64,000 nt of DNA from JANQEU01 sp965601455. GTDB taxonomy: Bacteria; Bacteroidota; Bacteroidia; Cytophagales; Cyclobacteriaceae. A program made the translations under genes and the position numbers. The DNA is taken from NCBI GenBank assembly GCA_965601455.1, contig OZ271831.1, positions 1-64,000 of the forward strand, given 5' to 3'. Shown here one piece after another: positions 24,584-33,355 of this stretch; position 1 is the first letter of the stretch; every line of letters starts with the position of its first letter. The notes beneath the pieces are model-generated. The model was not told the DNA's origin and made no database searches. It was given only the letters and a program-made list of their open reading frames with translations.

Positions 24584-26938
24584 TTACTCTTTTGAAAGAG
24601 TTTCCTCGAATAATTCATAAATACGTCGGTATTCATCCGCCCAGCTGCTTGCTTCCCGAAATCCATGACCTTCCATTGGAAAAACTGCAAGGTCCCAATT
24701 GGTTTTTCCAAGCTCAATCAACCGCTGTGAAAGGCGAACCACATCCTGGAATTGAACATTGCGGTCAACTACCCCATGAAGCATGACCAGTTTGCCTTCA
24801 AGTCCTTTAGCATGATAAATTGGAGAACTTTTATAGTAAGCGATACTATCCTCAACTGGAGTATTGAGAATGTTTGAAGTATAATCGTGATTGTAGTGGG
24901 CCCAGTCCGTAACCGAGCGTAAGGCTGCTCCACCCTGGAAGGTGCCGGGTGAGGTGAACATGGCCATCAATGTGATAAACCCACCGTATGAACCACCATA
25001 GATTCCGATCCTGTCTTCGTCGACTCCATGAGCGTCAACGAGGTATTTGGCGCCATCTACCTGATCGGAAAGATCCTTTCCACCCATCCATCGGTAAATC
25101 CCCGTCCTCCAATCTCGTCCGTACCCATCACTTCCACGATAGTCGATATCCAATACAGTATAGCCCATATCAGCTAGATAGTTGTGAAACATAAATTCAC
25201 GATAATAATTGCTCCACCAGTTATGGACATTCTGTAGATAACCAGCACCATGGACAAAGATTACTGCTGCTCCATTGGGGTTTGAAGGCTTGTAGAGCCT
25301 GGCAGGAACCTGAGCTCCGTCCTCAGCGGAGAATCGTACAATTTCTGGTTTTCTCCAATCATAATCTTGAAAATCCTCTGTTGTACTTTCTGTAACCTGT
25401 TTCATTTGAGAGCCTTCACTGTTTTCTTTCAAATACAATTCCCAGGGTTGATTGCTGAAAGAATAACGAATGGCCATCGTTGATTCATCTGGTGAAAGCG
25501 TCACATTGTTATAGCCTTCGCTGTCGGTAAGCGGCTGCATCTTTCCTCCTGACACGTTCAGTTTGTAGAAATGGCGAACATGAGGTGAAATCATGTTGCT
25601 TTCTATATAGAACGACTGCTTATCATTTGAGAGTTTCGCATCACGTATTTCGAATTCTCCTTTAGTTAAGGTTTTTTTCTTTTTTGTTCGGGTGTTGTAT
25701 GTGTACAGATGGGAATATCCAGATTCTTCACTCTGAAACCATACTGTTTCGTTGTCGATCCATCCCATATTTCCGGATCTGAAGTTCCATGAAACCACGC
25801 CAGGACCACCCACCCAGGCATCATCATGTTGTCTGTCGATCTGAGTTAGCTTTCCTGTTTCAAGATCCAGGAGCATGATCCAACGATCTTTGTTATCATC
25901 GGCTTTAAGGCAGACGAGAGCTTTGCCATCATCGGAAAACCAGGGACCGTGATAGATTATGCTTCTTGGTTTGCTGTATTGCGGATCAAATTCCTCTTCG
26001 CTCGAGTAGTCTTTCAGGTATAAAGGTTTATCGAATATTCCTTCGATCTGTTCAACGTCAATGGTGTAGGAGGTATCAGATGCTACGTTATAAATACCCA
26101 TTTCGAATGTACTTCGGGGAGATCCTACTTTGGGTCGTGACATGGATCGATCCGTGTAACCGGACTGGGTGACGTAATTGGGTACTGCAGTACGTTTACT
26201 TTTGGCCTCCTTCTGAAGCACATAAGTGACAAATTTGAGGTCAGGAGAGGCTTTTATGTTATTGACTGACCTCGAGCCCATGTAAATCTCAAGGGGTCTA
26301 TCTGGTTGAAGAGATTCTGTCTTCTCTTTCCTTAAATCACTTATTGCGTCTCTCTTATTAAGAATATCAAACCACTCCAATTGATCGCTCTCCAGCCATT
26401 TTTCGCTTTGAGGAGATTTTTTGTCCTTAGGTTTTACTCCTTTTTTGAAATCAGTTAGTTGGGTGGTACCCCCAGTCTCCATATTCCATGAAAAAAGGTT
26501 ATTGTCCATGGTATAGATGATGTTCTTTTCATCACCTGAAAAGTAGGGGTTGTTTTCACGGGAAAGTGTACTGGTGAGCAGTGTGGAAGTACTGGTTGTG
26601 GATGAATAAAGGAAGAGATCACCACTCTTGGCGTACACCATTTTCGTCCGATCGGATGTCCAGTCTCCTAATTCCGGCTTGTTTTTCTCCTCCTCGGCAC
26701 TAACATTGGATATCTCATTAGTCTGTACATTTACTTTATAAAGACTCCTTACCTTTTCGTTTTCCGGATTCCAGCTAAAGTAAACAAATTTGCTATCGAC
26801 ACTCCACTCGATATTTGTTGGCAGGTACCCGACAAAGTCTTCTCCTTTCATTATTTCTTGGATTGTTAATTCCGATGTGTATTGCGCGGAAAGTGCACAT
26901 GGGAATAAAAAAAGGAAGGGTAGCAGTCTCTTCTTCAT
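24584..26938 (-). CDS. S9 family prolyl oligopeptidase/dipeptidyl peptidase, exported
   Basis: A 784-aa protein from ATG 26938. Signal peptide MKKRLLPFLFLFPCALSAQ; an N-terminal beta-propeller (WSVDSKFVYFSW, repeated W-rich blades) of about 480 residues; a C-terminal alpha/beta-hydrolase with Ser650 (GGSYGGF), Asp725 (HGVVDRNVQ) and His758 (MEGHGF). This is the DPP-IV/prolyl tripeptidyl peptidase-like branch that removes short N-terminal peptides outside the cytoplasm. An upstream in-frame Met at 26980 would put 14 residues before the signal, so it is less likely. Two small hairpins lie in the leader (26952-26997). Confidence 0.9.
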   Translation of the reverse strand: MKKRLLPFLFLFPCALSAQYTSELTIQEIMKGEDFVGYLPTNIEWSVDSKFVYFSWNPENEKVRSLYKVNVQTNEISNVSAEEEKNKPELGDWTSDRTKMVYAKSGDLFLYSSTTSTSTLLTSTLSRENNPYFSGDEKNIIYTMDNNLFSWNMETGGTTQLTDFKKGVKPKDKKSPQSEKWLESDQLEWFDILNKRDAISDLRKEKTESLQPDRPLEIYMGSRSVNNIKASPDLKFVTYVLQKEAKSKRTAVPNYVTQSGYTDRSMSRPKVGSPRSTFEMGIYNVASDTSYTIDVEQIEGIFDKPLYLKDYSSEEEFDPQYSKPRSIIYHGPWFSDDGKALVCLKADDNKDRWIMLLDLETGKLTQIDRQHDDAWVGGPGVVSWNFRSGNMGWIDNETVWFQSEESGYSHLYTYNTRTKKKKTLTKGEFEIRDAKLSNDKQSFYIESNMISPHVRHFYKLNVSGGKMQPLTDSEGYNNVTLSPDESTMAIRYSFSNQPWELYLKENSEGSQMKQVTESTTEDFQDYDWRKPEIVRFSAEDGAQVPARLYKPSNPNGAAVIFVHGAGYLQNVHNWWSNYYREFMFHNYLADMGYTVLDIDYRGSDGYGRDWRTGIYRWMGGKDLSDQVDGAKYLVDAHGVDEDRIGIYGGSYGGFITLMAMFTSPGTFQGGAALRSVTDWAHYNHDYTSNILNTPVEDSIAYYKSSPIYHAKGLEGKLVMLHGVVDRNVQFQDVVRLSQRLIELGKTNWDLAVFPMEGHGFREASSWADEYRRIYELFEETLSKE

Positions 26939-26951
26939 CTGGATTAGTAGT

Positions 26952-26997
26952 GTTTTCCGGTAAATTAGGAAAACCATCAATGCCGTGAAAAGGCATT
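26952..26997. repeat. Two small hairpins in the S9 peptidase leader
   Basis: GTTTTCC (26952-26958) pairs with GGAAAAC (26968-26974), and AATGCC (26979-26984) pairs with GGCATT (26992-26997). Both lie within 60 nt upstream of ATG 26938 on the minus strand. They could act on mRNA stability or as weak terminators of nifU read-through; neither has a T-run. Confidence 0.4.
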
Positions 26998-27104
26998 TCT
27001 TTGAAACTAAACCACAGAAGACAAGCGGTAAATACCAATTACCAGCAATACTGGATTGCCCAAAATGCGAGAGCTAAAAAATTCCTGGGTGTAAACTACG
27101 CAGT

Positions 27105-27689
27105 CTATCCGTTCACTGCTTCCACTTCATTTACTTCAGGAACCATTCGCTTGAGCAAGTTTTCAATACCTGATTTCAATGTTAGCGTAGAACTGGGACA
27201 TCCCGAGCAGGCCCCTTGCAACAGTACTTTAACCTTTCCTTCTTCGTAAGATTCGAAGTTAATGGCACCACCGTCCATTTCTACTGCAGGTCGAATGTAT
27301 TCATCGAGGATGCCTTTGATCTTAGCTTCCAATTCGGTGTCATCGGCACCTGACATCTCAGTTTCGACGGTTTTTTGCTCTACCTCCGTCATCAAAGGCT
27401 CACTACTTACCAGGTGATCTTTGATAATGGTCTGGATTTCATGTTTGATCTCCATCCAATCTATAGAATCATCTTTGGTGACAGTTACAAAATTGCTCAT
27501 GTAGAATACTCTCCTAACGTAGGGAAGTGCAAATAGTTTGATGGCAAGTGGTGCTTCCTTGGCGGATTCCTGATCAGGATAGTCCCTGGTAACGCCTTCC
27601 GGCATTAACATGAAATTGGCAACAAATTTTAATGAATTAGGATTCGGATTAGACTCCGTATATATACTGACTGGACGTGCTTGTTCCAT
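27105..27689 (-). CDS. Nfu-type Fe-S cluster carrier (Nfu_N + NifU C-terminal domain)
   Basis: A 194-aa protein. Residues 8-95 are the Nfu N-terminal domain (YTESNPNPNSLKF, then LF.LPYVRRVF...VTVTK); residues 118-190 are the NifU C-terminal domain with the cluster-binding pair Cys161-x-x-Cys164 (GACSGCPSS). It delivers Fe-S clusters to target proteins in the cytoplasm. It sits after the symporter pair on the same strand but has its own TAnnTTTG box at 27709-27716, so it can be transcribed alone. Confidence 0.93.
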   Translation of the reverse strand: MEQARPVSIYTESNPNPNSLKFVANFMLMPEGVTRDYPDQESAKEAPLAIKLFALPYVRRVFYMSNFVTVTKDDSIDWMEIKHEIQTIIKDHLVSSEPLMTEVEQKTVETEMSGADDTELEAKIKGILDEYIRPAVEMDGGAINFESYEEGKVKVLLQGACSGCPSSTLTLKSGIENLLKRMVPEVNEVEAVNG

Positions 27690-27708
27690 GGTTTCTTTTT
27701 CTTTTCTG

Positions 27709-27716
27709 CAAAGTTA
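27709..27716 (-). promoter_or_regulatory. TAACTTTG box upstream of the nfu gene
   Basis: On the minus strand TAACTTTG followed by CA is a perfect TAnnTTTG -7 element, 20 bp before ATG 27689. No TTTG was found at the ideal upstream spacing, so the call rests on the -7 box. Confidence 0.45.
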
Positions 27717-27752
27717 TAAACGTAGGTTTTAATAATATGATTCCCTACAACG

Positions 27753-29171
27753 CTAGTACTTGGTTAATTCTCCTTCAGATTTAGCAATCAGAGTTGAGAC
27801 CGTTGCATCACCGGTTACATTAACCACCGTACGAACCATATCCAGAGGCCGATCAACCGGGAAGATGATCGCGACCCATGCAGGATTAAGTCCAACAGAT
27901 TGAAGGACAATAATCATCATAATTAGTCCGGCTGAAGGAACAGCAGCTGCTCCTATTGAGGCCAGAGATGCTGTAAATACAATCATGAGTTGTTGTCCTA
28001 GATTCAAGTCTACCATGTGTAGTTGTGCCATGAAAATCACAGCTACAGCCTGGTGTAAACTTGTTCCGTCCATATTTACCGTTGCTCCAATGGGTAAAAC
28101 AAAACTGGAGATACTCCTGGGTACGCCCATGTTGTCTTCCACACATTCCATTGTCACGGGAAGTGTAGCCGCACTTGAACTGGTAGAAAATGCCAGAAAC
28201 TGCGCTGGGCTGATGTTTCGAAATATTTGACGGTAGCTGATCTTGCGAACAAAAAGTTTGAGAATCAGAGGATACACCAGGAATATTACAAAGAAAAGAC
28301 CTCCTAAAAGAGTAAGTGAATACGATCCTAATCCAAGAAATAACTCAAAGACCTCTCCGGGAGTATCAGCCATTTTTGCTACTACACCTGCGAGTAGGCA
28401 GAACACAAAGAATGGAGCTGCTTTCATGATGAGGTCCACCATTTTTAGGAACACTGCGTTTACTCCCTGGATAAAGGCAATGACCGGTTTGCTTTTGTCG
28501 TCCGGAATCATCACAATGGTTATGCCGAAGAAGATGGCGAAGAAAATAACCTGTAACATCAGCTGGTTATTGGATATGGATAGGATGATGTTCTCAGGTA
28601 CCATATCCACAATAAACTTTAAAGGGCTACTCTGCTTTTGAGCCTGTGCAGCCTCCATTTTTTGGTTTAGATCAGCCAACTCCTCTTCCGAAAGCTGTTG
28701 ACCTTTTTGAGCTTCTGTGAGATAGGATTGATATTTTGGATCACTAAGAAACGATTGGCCATCCTGTGAAGGGCCCATTTGGTTTTCCTGTAACCAAAGT
28801 TCATAGGAAAGACGGTTTTTGATTCGCTGATCCTCATCCATGAACGTACCCGGCTTGATGACATTAACAAAAAGAAGCCCAACCGCAACCGCAATGATTG
28901 TAGTTGCCATGTAAGCTCCAAGGGTCTTTCCTCCAAGTCGTCCCAGTTTTGACACGTCACTAAGTCCGGAAACACCGCTGATGATGGAAAACATCACCAA
29001 CGGTACAGCAATGAATTTTAGCAACCGTATGAAGATGGTGCCAAAGGGATCAATCCAGTTGATTGTGAATTCATTCCAACCTAAGTAGCTGGCAATGAAG
29101 GCCCAGATGACTCCCAGGACAAGTCCGATAAGGATTTTAATGTGAATAGGTAGGTTTTTCATGATCTTCAA
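27753..29171 (-). CDS. Dicarboxylate/amino acid:cation symporter (DAACS), paralog 1
   Basis: A 472-aa glutamate-transporter-family protein. HP1 motif FSTSSSAATLPVT, TM7 motif NMDGT, and TM8 LDMVRT.VNVTGD, with Asp and Arg at the GltPh D394/R397 positions, are all present. A 60-70 residue hydrophilic insertion between TM3 and TM4 (SYELWLQENQMGPSQ through QKMEAAQAQKQ) sets it apart from its neighbour. It would import an acidic amino acid or C4-dicarboxylate with Na+ or H+. Only 2 nt separate it from the paralog upstream, so the two are co-transcribed. Confidence 0.92.
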   Translation of the reverse strand: MKIMKNLPIHIKILIGLVLGVIWAFIASYLGWNEFTINWIDPFGTIFIRLLKFIAVPLVMFSIISGVSGLSDVSKLGRLGGKTLGAYMATTIIAVAVGLLFVNVIKPGTFMDEDQRIKNRLSYELWLQENQMGPSQDGQSFLSDPKYQSYLTEAQKGQQLSEEELADLNQKMEAAQAQKQSSPLKFIVDMVPENIILSISNNQLMLQVIFFAIFFGITIVMIPDDKSKPVIAFIQGVNAVFLKMVDLIMKAAPFFVFCLLAGVVAKMADTPGEVFELFLGLGSYSLTLLGGLFFVIFLVYPLILKLFVRKISYRQIFRNISPAQFLAFSTSSSAATLPVTMECVEDNMGVPRSISSFVLPIGATVNMDGTSLHQAVAVIFMAQLHMVDLNLGQQLMIVFTASLASIGAAAVPSAGLIMMIIVLQSVGLNPAWVAIIFPVDRPLDMVRTVVNVTGDATVSTLIAKSEGELTKY

Positions 29172-29173
29172 AC

Positions 29174-30487
29174 TTAATCATCTACGTGCTCTTTCAGCAC
29201 AACTTGGTCCAATTCATTCTCCGTTGAGGCTACTACAACAGATACTGAGGCGTCACCAGTGATGTTCACCATCGTTCGGATCATGTCGAGGATTCTTTCC
29301 GGTGCCATGATCAGAGCAATACCAGCAGCAGGAATACCGGCGGCTTCGAGAACGATGATAAGCATGACCAATCCCGCTCCAGGTACTCCAGCTGTTCCTA
29401 CTGCCGCTAATGTTGCCGTGAGTACGATGGTTAATTGGGTGGTAAGTGATAGTTCAAGACCAAGAGCCTGAGCAATGAAAACTGCTGAAACACCCTGATA
29501 GAGGCTCGTGCCGTTCATGTTTATGGTTGCTCCGAGAGGGAGTACGAAACTACTCACCTCCTCAGATACACCAAGATGTTTTTCAACTCGTTCCATTGTG
29601 ACGGGGAGAGTCGCTGTACTGGAGCTTGTGCTGAATCCAAGGAGCATTGCCGGTCGCATTCCCTTGAAAAAGTCCAGGTATTTGATCTTGGAAAAGTACC
29701 TTATGAGTAGTGGATAGACCGCAACCATCATGAGGAGCATTCCGACGATTACAGTGATGGTGTACCAGAGTAAAGCATACAGCAGCTCCCAGGCTTTTGA
29801 CGGATTATCTCCCGCAATATCTACTATTAATCCAGCGATTAGGGCAAACACTCCATAAGGCGCAATGAACATGATGAACTCTACTACCTTGACAATGATG
29901 TCATTAATACCGCTGAAGAAATTTAGAACGGGTGCAGCTTTTTCTGAAGGTATCTTCAGCATGGCAATTCCAATCAAGATGGCAAAAAACACAACCTGCA
30001 ACATGCTGCTGTTACTGGTTGTAGCTAGAAATATATTGTCGGGGACCATATCGACCAAAGGCTGCAAAGGTCCTCTCGATTTTACCTCCTCCGCAAAGGA
30101 TATTTTGCCTTCCGCATTAGCATCGTAAAGGCTCATTAAATTGTTTCGAGTCTCTTCAGGAAGTTTATCTCCAGGCTTCATGATCGCCACTGTTGTCAAA
30201 CCAATAGTGATAGAGATGACGGTGGTAACAATGAAAATCAGAAGTGTTTTTCCACCCATTCTGGAGAGTTTACTGATGTCTCCAATATTGGCAACTCCAA
30301 TAATTAGCGAGGCTAATACCAGCGGAACGGCAACCATTTTAAGCCCCCGTATGAATATGGTACCGATGGGTTTTATGAAATCCAGGGTGAAATCCGCTAA
30401 TGCTGGAACCTGGATTGAAATCATACCAAAAATCAATCCCAGGGCCATCCCAATCAGGATTTTGGTATGCAAAGCAATTTTTCTCAT
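29174..30487 (-). CDS. Dicarboxylate/amino acid:cation symporter (DAACS), paralog 2 with NMNGT motif
   Basis: A 437-aa paralog of the next gene. HP1 motif GFSTSSSTATLPVT and TM8 LDMIRTMVNITGD are conserved, but the TM7 motif reads NMNGT instead of NMDGT (AAC codon, complement of 29513-29515). In GltPh the corresponding Asp312 helps bind a sodium ion, so cation coupling may differ (inference from known structure). It lacks the long TM3-4 insertion of paralog 1. It starts 21 nt after the aroC stop. Confidence 0.92.
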   Translation of the reverse strand: MRKIALHTKILIGMALGLIFGMISIQVPALADFTLDFIKPIGTIFIRGLKMVAVPLVLASLIIGVANIGDISKLSRMGGKTLLIFIVTTVISITIGLTTVAIMKPGDKLPEETRNNLMSLYDANAEGKISFAEEVKSRGPLQPLVDMVPDNIFLATTSNSSMLQVVFFAILIGIAMLKIPSEKAAPVLNFFSGINDIIVKVVEFIMFIAPYGVFALIAGLIVDIAGDNPSKAWELLYALLWYTITVIVGMLLMMVAVYPLLIRYFSKIKYLDFFKGMRPAMLLGFSTSSSTATLPVTMERVEKHLGVSEEVSSFVLPLGATINMNGTSLYQGVSAVFIAQALGLELSLTTQLTIVLTATLAAVGTAGVPGAGLVMLIIVLEAAGIPAAGIALIMAPERILDMIRTMVNITGDASVSVVVASTENELDQVVLKEHVDD

Positions 30488-30508
30488 TTGTGATCAGCTA
30501 TTAATCGA

Positions 30509-31588
30509 TCACAATCTATTGGTTCTTCTGATTAAATCGAAATCTGCTATGACAAGAGCTGCCATAGCTTCCACAATTGGTACCGCACGAGGTACGACGC
30601 ATGGATCGTGTCTTCCTTTTCCGGAGATCTTTGCCGCCTCTCCGGAGGAATCTACTGTTTCCTGGTCTTTCATGATCGTCGCAATGGGCTTAAAGGCCAC
30701 ATTGAAATAAATGTCTTCACCATTTGAGATTCCTCCTTGTACACCACCAGAATGATTAGTCCGAGTTCTGATCCTATCCCCATCTTTTATAAATTCATCG
30801 TTGTGCTGTGAACCATAGAGTTTAACTCCTTCAAAGCCGCTACCATACTCAAATCCTTTAACTGCGTTGATACTTAGCATGGCCTTACCCAATTCGGCAT
30901 GAAGTTTATCAAAGACTGGTTCTCCCAATCCAATAGGTACATTTCTGATAACTCCGGTGATTACTCCACCAATGGTATCACGGTTTTTCCTGGTCTCATC
31001 GATGAGCTGATACATTCTTTCGGCAGTCTCCGGATCTGGACAACGTACGTCATTTGTATCGGTCTGGCTTAGATCAAGATCGAGGTAAGACTTTTCCATT
31101 TTAAGTGATCCAACTTGTGAGACGAAGGCAAAGCATTCCGTTTTGTGCTTTTGTTTTAGGTACATTTTTGCAATTGCACCTGCGGCAACCCTGGCTGCCG
31201 TTTCCCTGGCCGAGCTTCGCCCTCCTCCTCGATAGTCGCGCTCACCGTACTTTTCGGCATAGGTGTAGTCTGCATGAGAGGGGCGATACTTATCTGCTAT
31301 ATGACTGTAATCCTTACTTCTTTGATCTTTATTTCGTATTAAAAGGCTAATAGGTGTTCCGGTAGATCTGTTTTCAAAGACTCCGGATAGTATTTCGGCT
31401 TTGTCTTCCTCTTTCCGCTGGGTAACAATCTTTGATTGTCCGGGTTTTCTTCGATCAAGTTCTAGCTGGATTTTCTCTTCTTCGATGTCAATCCCTGCGG
31501 GTACCCCATCTACAATTACACCGATTGCCACCCCGTGGGACTCTCCGAAGGTGGATATTTTAAATATGTTTCCGTATGAATTTCCCAT
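30509..31588 (-). CDS. aroC: Chorismate synthase
   Basis: A 359-aa FMN-dependent enzyme converting EPSP to chorismate, the last shared step of aromatic amino acid synthesis. The three family signatures are present: GESHG near residue 15, the region GGGRSSARETAARVAAGA at about 125-142, and the late R.DPC.VPRA.P segment (KGRHDPCVVPRAVPI). Length is typical. The gene follows batD with no spacer (start 31588, batD stop 31589), so expression is tied to that gene. Cytoplasmic. Confidence 0.95.
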   Translation of the reverse strand: MGNSYGNIFKISTFGESHGVAIGVIVDGVPAGIDIEEEKIQLELDRRKPGQSKIVTQRKEEDKAEILSGVFENRSTGTPISLLIRNKDQRSKDYSHIADKYRPSHADYTYAEKYGERDYRGGGRSSARETAARVAAGAIAKMYLKQKHKTECFAFVSQVGSLKMEKSYLDLDLSQTDTNDVRCPDPETAERMYQLIDETRKNRDTIGGVITGVIRNVPIGLGEPVFDKLHAELGKAMLSINAVKGFEYGSGFEGVKLYGSQHNDEFIKDGDRIRTRTNHSGGVQGGISNGEDIYFNVAFKPIATIMKDQETVDSSGEAAKISGKGRHDPCVVPRAVPIVEAMAALVIADFDLIRRTNRL

Positions 31589-33034
31589 TTACTTCTTCAA
31601 TACCAGGTAGGCCGATATGCCTAGCACGGCGAAGATAAACAGGTTAAAGAGGATCTGAACAAGTGAATTCGGTTTGTATGACCTAAGCTTATTATTTTCA
31701 AACGGGATGCCATCATAGAAAGACCCAAGATCTGTACTGGATATGTATTCGTTTTTACGACTTTCCCCGGTGACTAAAACCACGGCTTGCGACTTAAGCG
31801 TGTCGTATTGATCCTTTTGTGTGTTGAAGAAAACCCATTGCATATAATCTCCCACGTTGTAGCTTCCAGGCTCGTTGGGAATACCGTAAAAATCAAAGTT
31901 TTTCGTGCCTCTCACCTTATTTGAAGAACGACGTATGTTCTGTTGAACATTGGGTTCGTAGAAATCGAATTTGTCGTTCTTCGGGATAATAGGGCCTTCG
32001 ATAGCACTGATGTTTCCTTCACCAACCACGCTAAAGGTGTAGTTGAAACTTTGTCCTGTTTCCAGTTCTTTTCCACTAATCTTTTCCTGAAGGCGGTAAT
32101 TTCCGACTGCTACCCGGTCCTTTAATGGGTGTGGAGGAAGGGGTTTAATCGCTACGTCTTTTTGTTTGGAGTAGAACGTTTCAAAGTCTTCCTGCCGGTT
32201 TCGCCCAAAGAACGTTGGGTTTTTTGCTCTTTTGTACTTAATCAGTTGCAGACCAACAGAAGGGAACGAAATAGGTTCTACATTCAAGGGATAATAAGCA
32301 GCTTGAAATATCTTGTACTGGGTGTATCCTTTACCATTAATGGTTACAGGTATACCAGTCACATTGTCAATGTTGAAGTTTTCCTCCCAACAATTATCAG
32401 GCTTTATCTTTTTTACTATTTCCGTGATTTGGGTGCCAAGATCATAGAAACGCATATCTGCACGGTTGCTTTCGGAAACGTAGAATGCAAGTGTTGTAGT
32501 AAATCCTTCACCTACATAAACCTCGGTTTTGTCCGTGGTCAAAGCCAGAAATGCATCTGCTTCGATGTCAATATACTCCGCGGGTTGGTCAGAATTAAAG
32601 ATGTCCTGGAACGGGTCATATGGATCTGGAGTCCTTTGCCGCTGTTGTTGAGTAGCTGGGCCTACGGTTACTGGCTTTCCCCGTGCCTCATAATCATTTC
32701 CATTGATGGTTATGGTAAAATCCGGGATTACGACCGTACCCTCACGAAGTGGTAAATAGTTTTGGGTAATGCTTTGCGAAGATGTCATTCGCCCGTTAAC
32801 GAAACTGGTGGACGTAGATGAGGAAGTACCACGTTTGGCAAAACCATCAATTTCGGGAAATGGACTGTAATTTCTTAACCGTTCATTTTCTACCGTTATG
32901 GTTAATCTCCAGAGTTGGTTCGAGGAAATTTGATCAGGGCCTAAATCAATTTTCACTTCTTGGGCAATAGCTGACTGTACAAACAGTAGCCCAGGCAACA
33001 GAACAATTAACAATTTTTTGAAAAAGAAAGGCAT
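31589..33034 (-). CDS. batD: BatD-family membrane-anchored protein
   Basis: A 481-aa protein with a signal peptide (LLIVLLPGLLFVQSAIAQ), a long extracytoplasmic beta-rich part and one C-terminal TM (LFNLFIFAVLGISAYLVLKK). The opening EVKIDLGPDQISSNQLWRLTITV, the NYLPLREGTVVIPDFTI segment and the Ser/Thr-rich loop (TSSSTSTSF) are typical of BatD. Bat proteins were named for aerotolerance in Bacteroides; the real role is unclear. BatA, BatB, BatC and BatE are not in the window. First gene of batD-aroC-symporter-symporter(-nfu). Confidence 0.88.
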   Translation of the reverse strand: MPFFFKKLLIVLLPGLLFVQSAIAQEVKIDLGPDQISSNQLWRLTITVENERLRNYSPFPEIDGFAKRGTSSSTSTSFVNGRMTSSQSITQNYLPLREGTVVIPDFTITINGNDYEARGKPVTVGPATQQQRQRTPDPYDPFQDIFNSDQPAEYIDIEADAFLALTTDKTEVYVGEGFTTTLAFYVSESNRADMRFYDLGTQITEIVKKIKPDNCWEENFNIDNVTGIPVTINGKGYTQYKIFQAAYYPLNVEPISFPSVGLQLIKYKRAKNPTFFGRNRQEDFETFYSKQKDVAIKPLPPHPLKDRVAVGNYRLQEKISGKELETGQSFNYTFSVVGEGNISAIEGPIIPKNDKFDFYEPNVQQNIRRSSNKVRGTKNFDFYGIPNEPGSYNVGDYMQWVFFNTQKDQYDTLKSQAVVLVTGESRKNEYISSTDLGSFYDGIPFENNKLRSYKPNSLVQILFNLFIFAVLGISAYLVLKK

Positions 33035-33076
33035 CTTTTGTTCAGGTCTCTCGTGAAATCAACTTGCAAAACTGCT

Positions 33077-33096
33077 ACAAAATGTATATATTTTGT
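33077..33096. promoter_or_regulatory. Inverted repeat ACAAAAT-6-ATTTTGT between divergent genes
   Basis: Perfect 7-bp arms at 33077-33083 and 33090-33096, 43 bp upstream of batD and 71 bp upstream of the 62-aa gene. It may be an operator or part of AT-rich promoter DNA; a related TTTTG run lies inside it on both strands. Confidence 0.35.
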
Positions 33097-33166
33097 CAAC
33101 TGTTTTGTGCTGTAAAAAACGGCAATTTTATTCAATCAGTTTAGTTCTTAACAAAAATTAGCGCGA

Positions 33167-33355
33167 ATGTTGGAATACTTTAAAACAATTCTGTCGAAAG
33201 TAAGTTTTGATTCTGAATTATTTGAAAAGGAGCTAAGAAAAGCGATAAAATCCCTTATTCCTGAAGAGATTGTCCGACTAAAGGACTGGTGTTATGAGCA
33301 ATTTGGTCATATGTATCAGACCATCCTTAACTACTGTTTTCTTCAGATAGCCTAA
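33167..33355 (+). CDS. 62-aa conserved-looking hypothetical protein
   Basis: A short helical protein (MLEYFKTILSKVSFDSELFEKELRKAIKSLIPEEI, then RLKDWCYEQFG and LNYCFLQIA). The pattern, with a WC and a late C, resembles small uncharacterised proteins of Cytophagales/Flavobacteria I have seen, but I know no function. The last four bases overlap the end of the convergent phoH gene. The ATG start is preceded by an AT-rich leader. Confidence 0.65.
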   Translation: MLEYFKTILSKVSFDSELFEKELRKAIKSLIPEEIVRLKDWCYEQFGHMYQTILNYCFLQIA

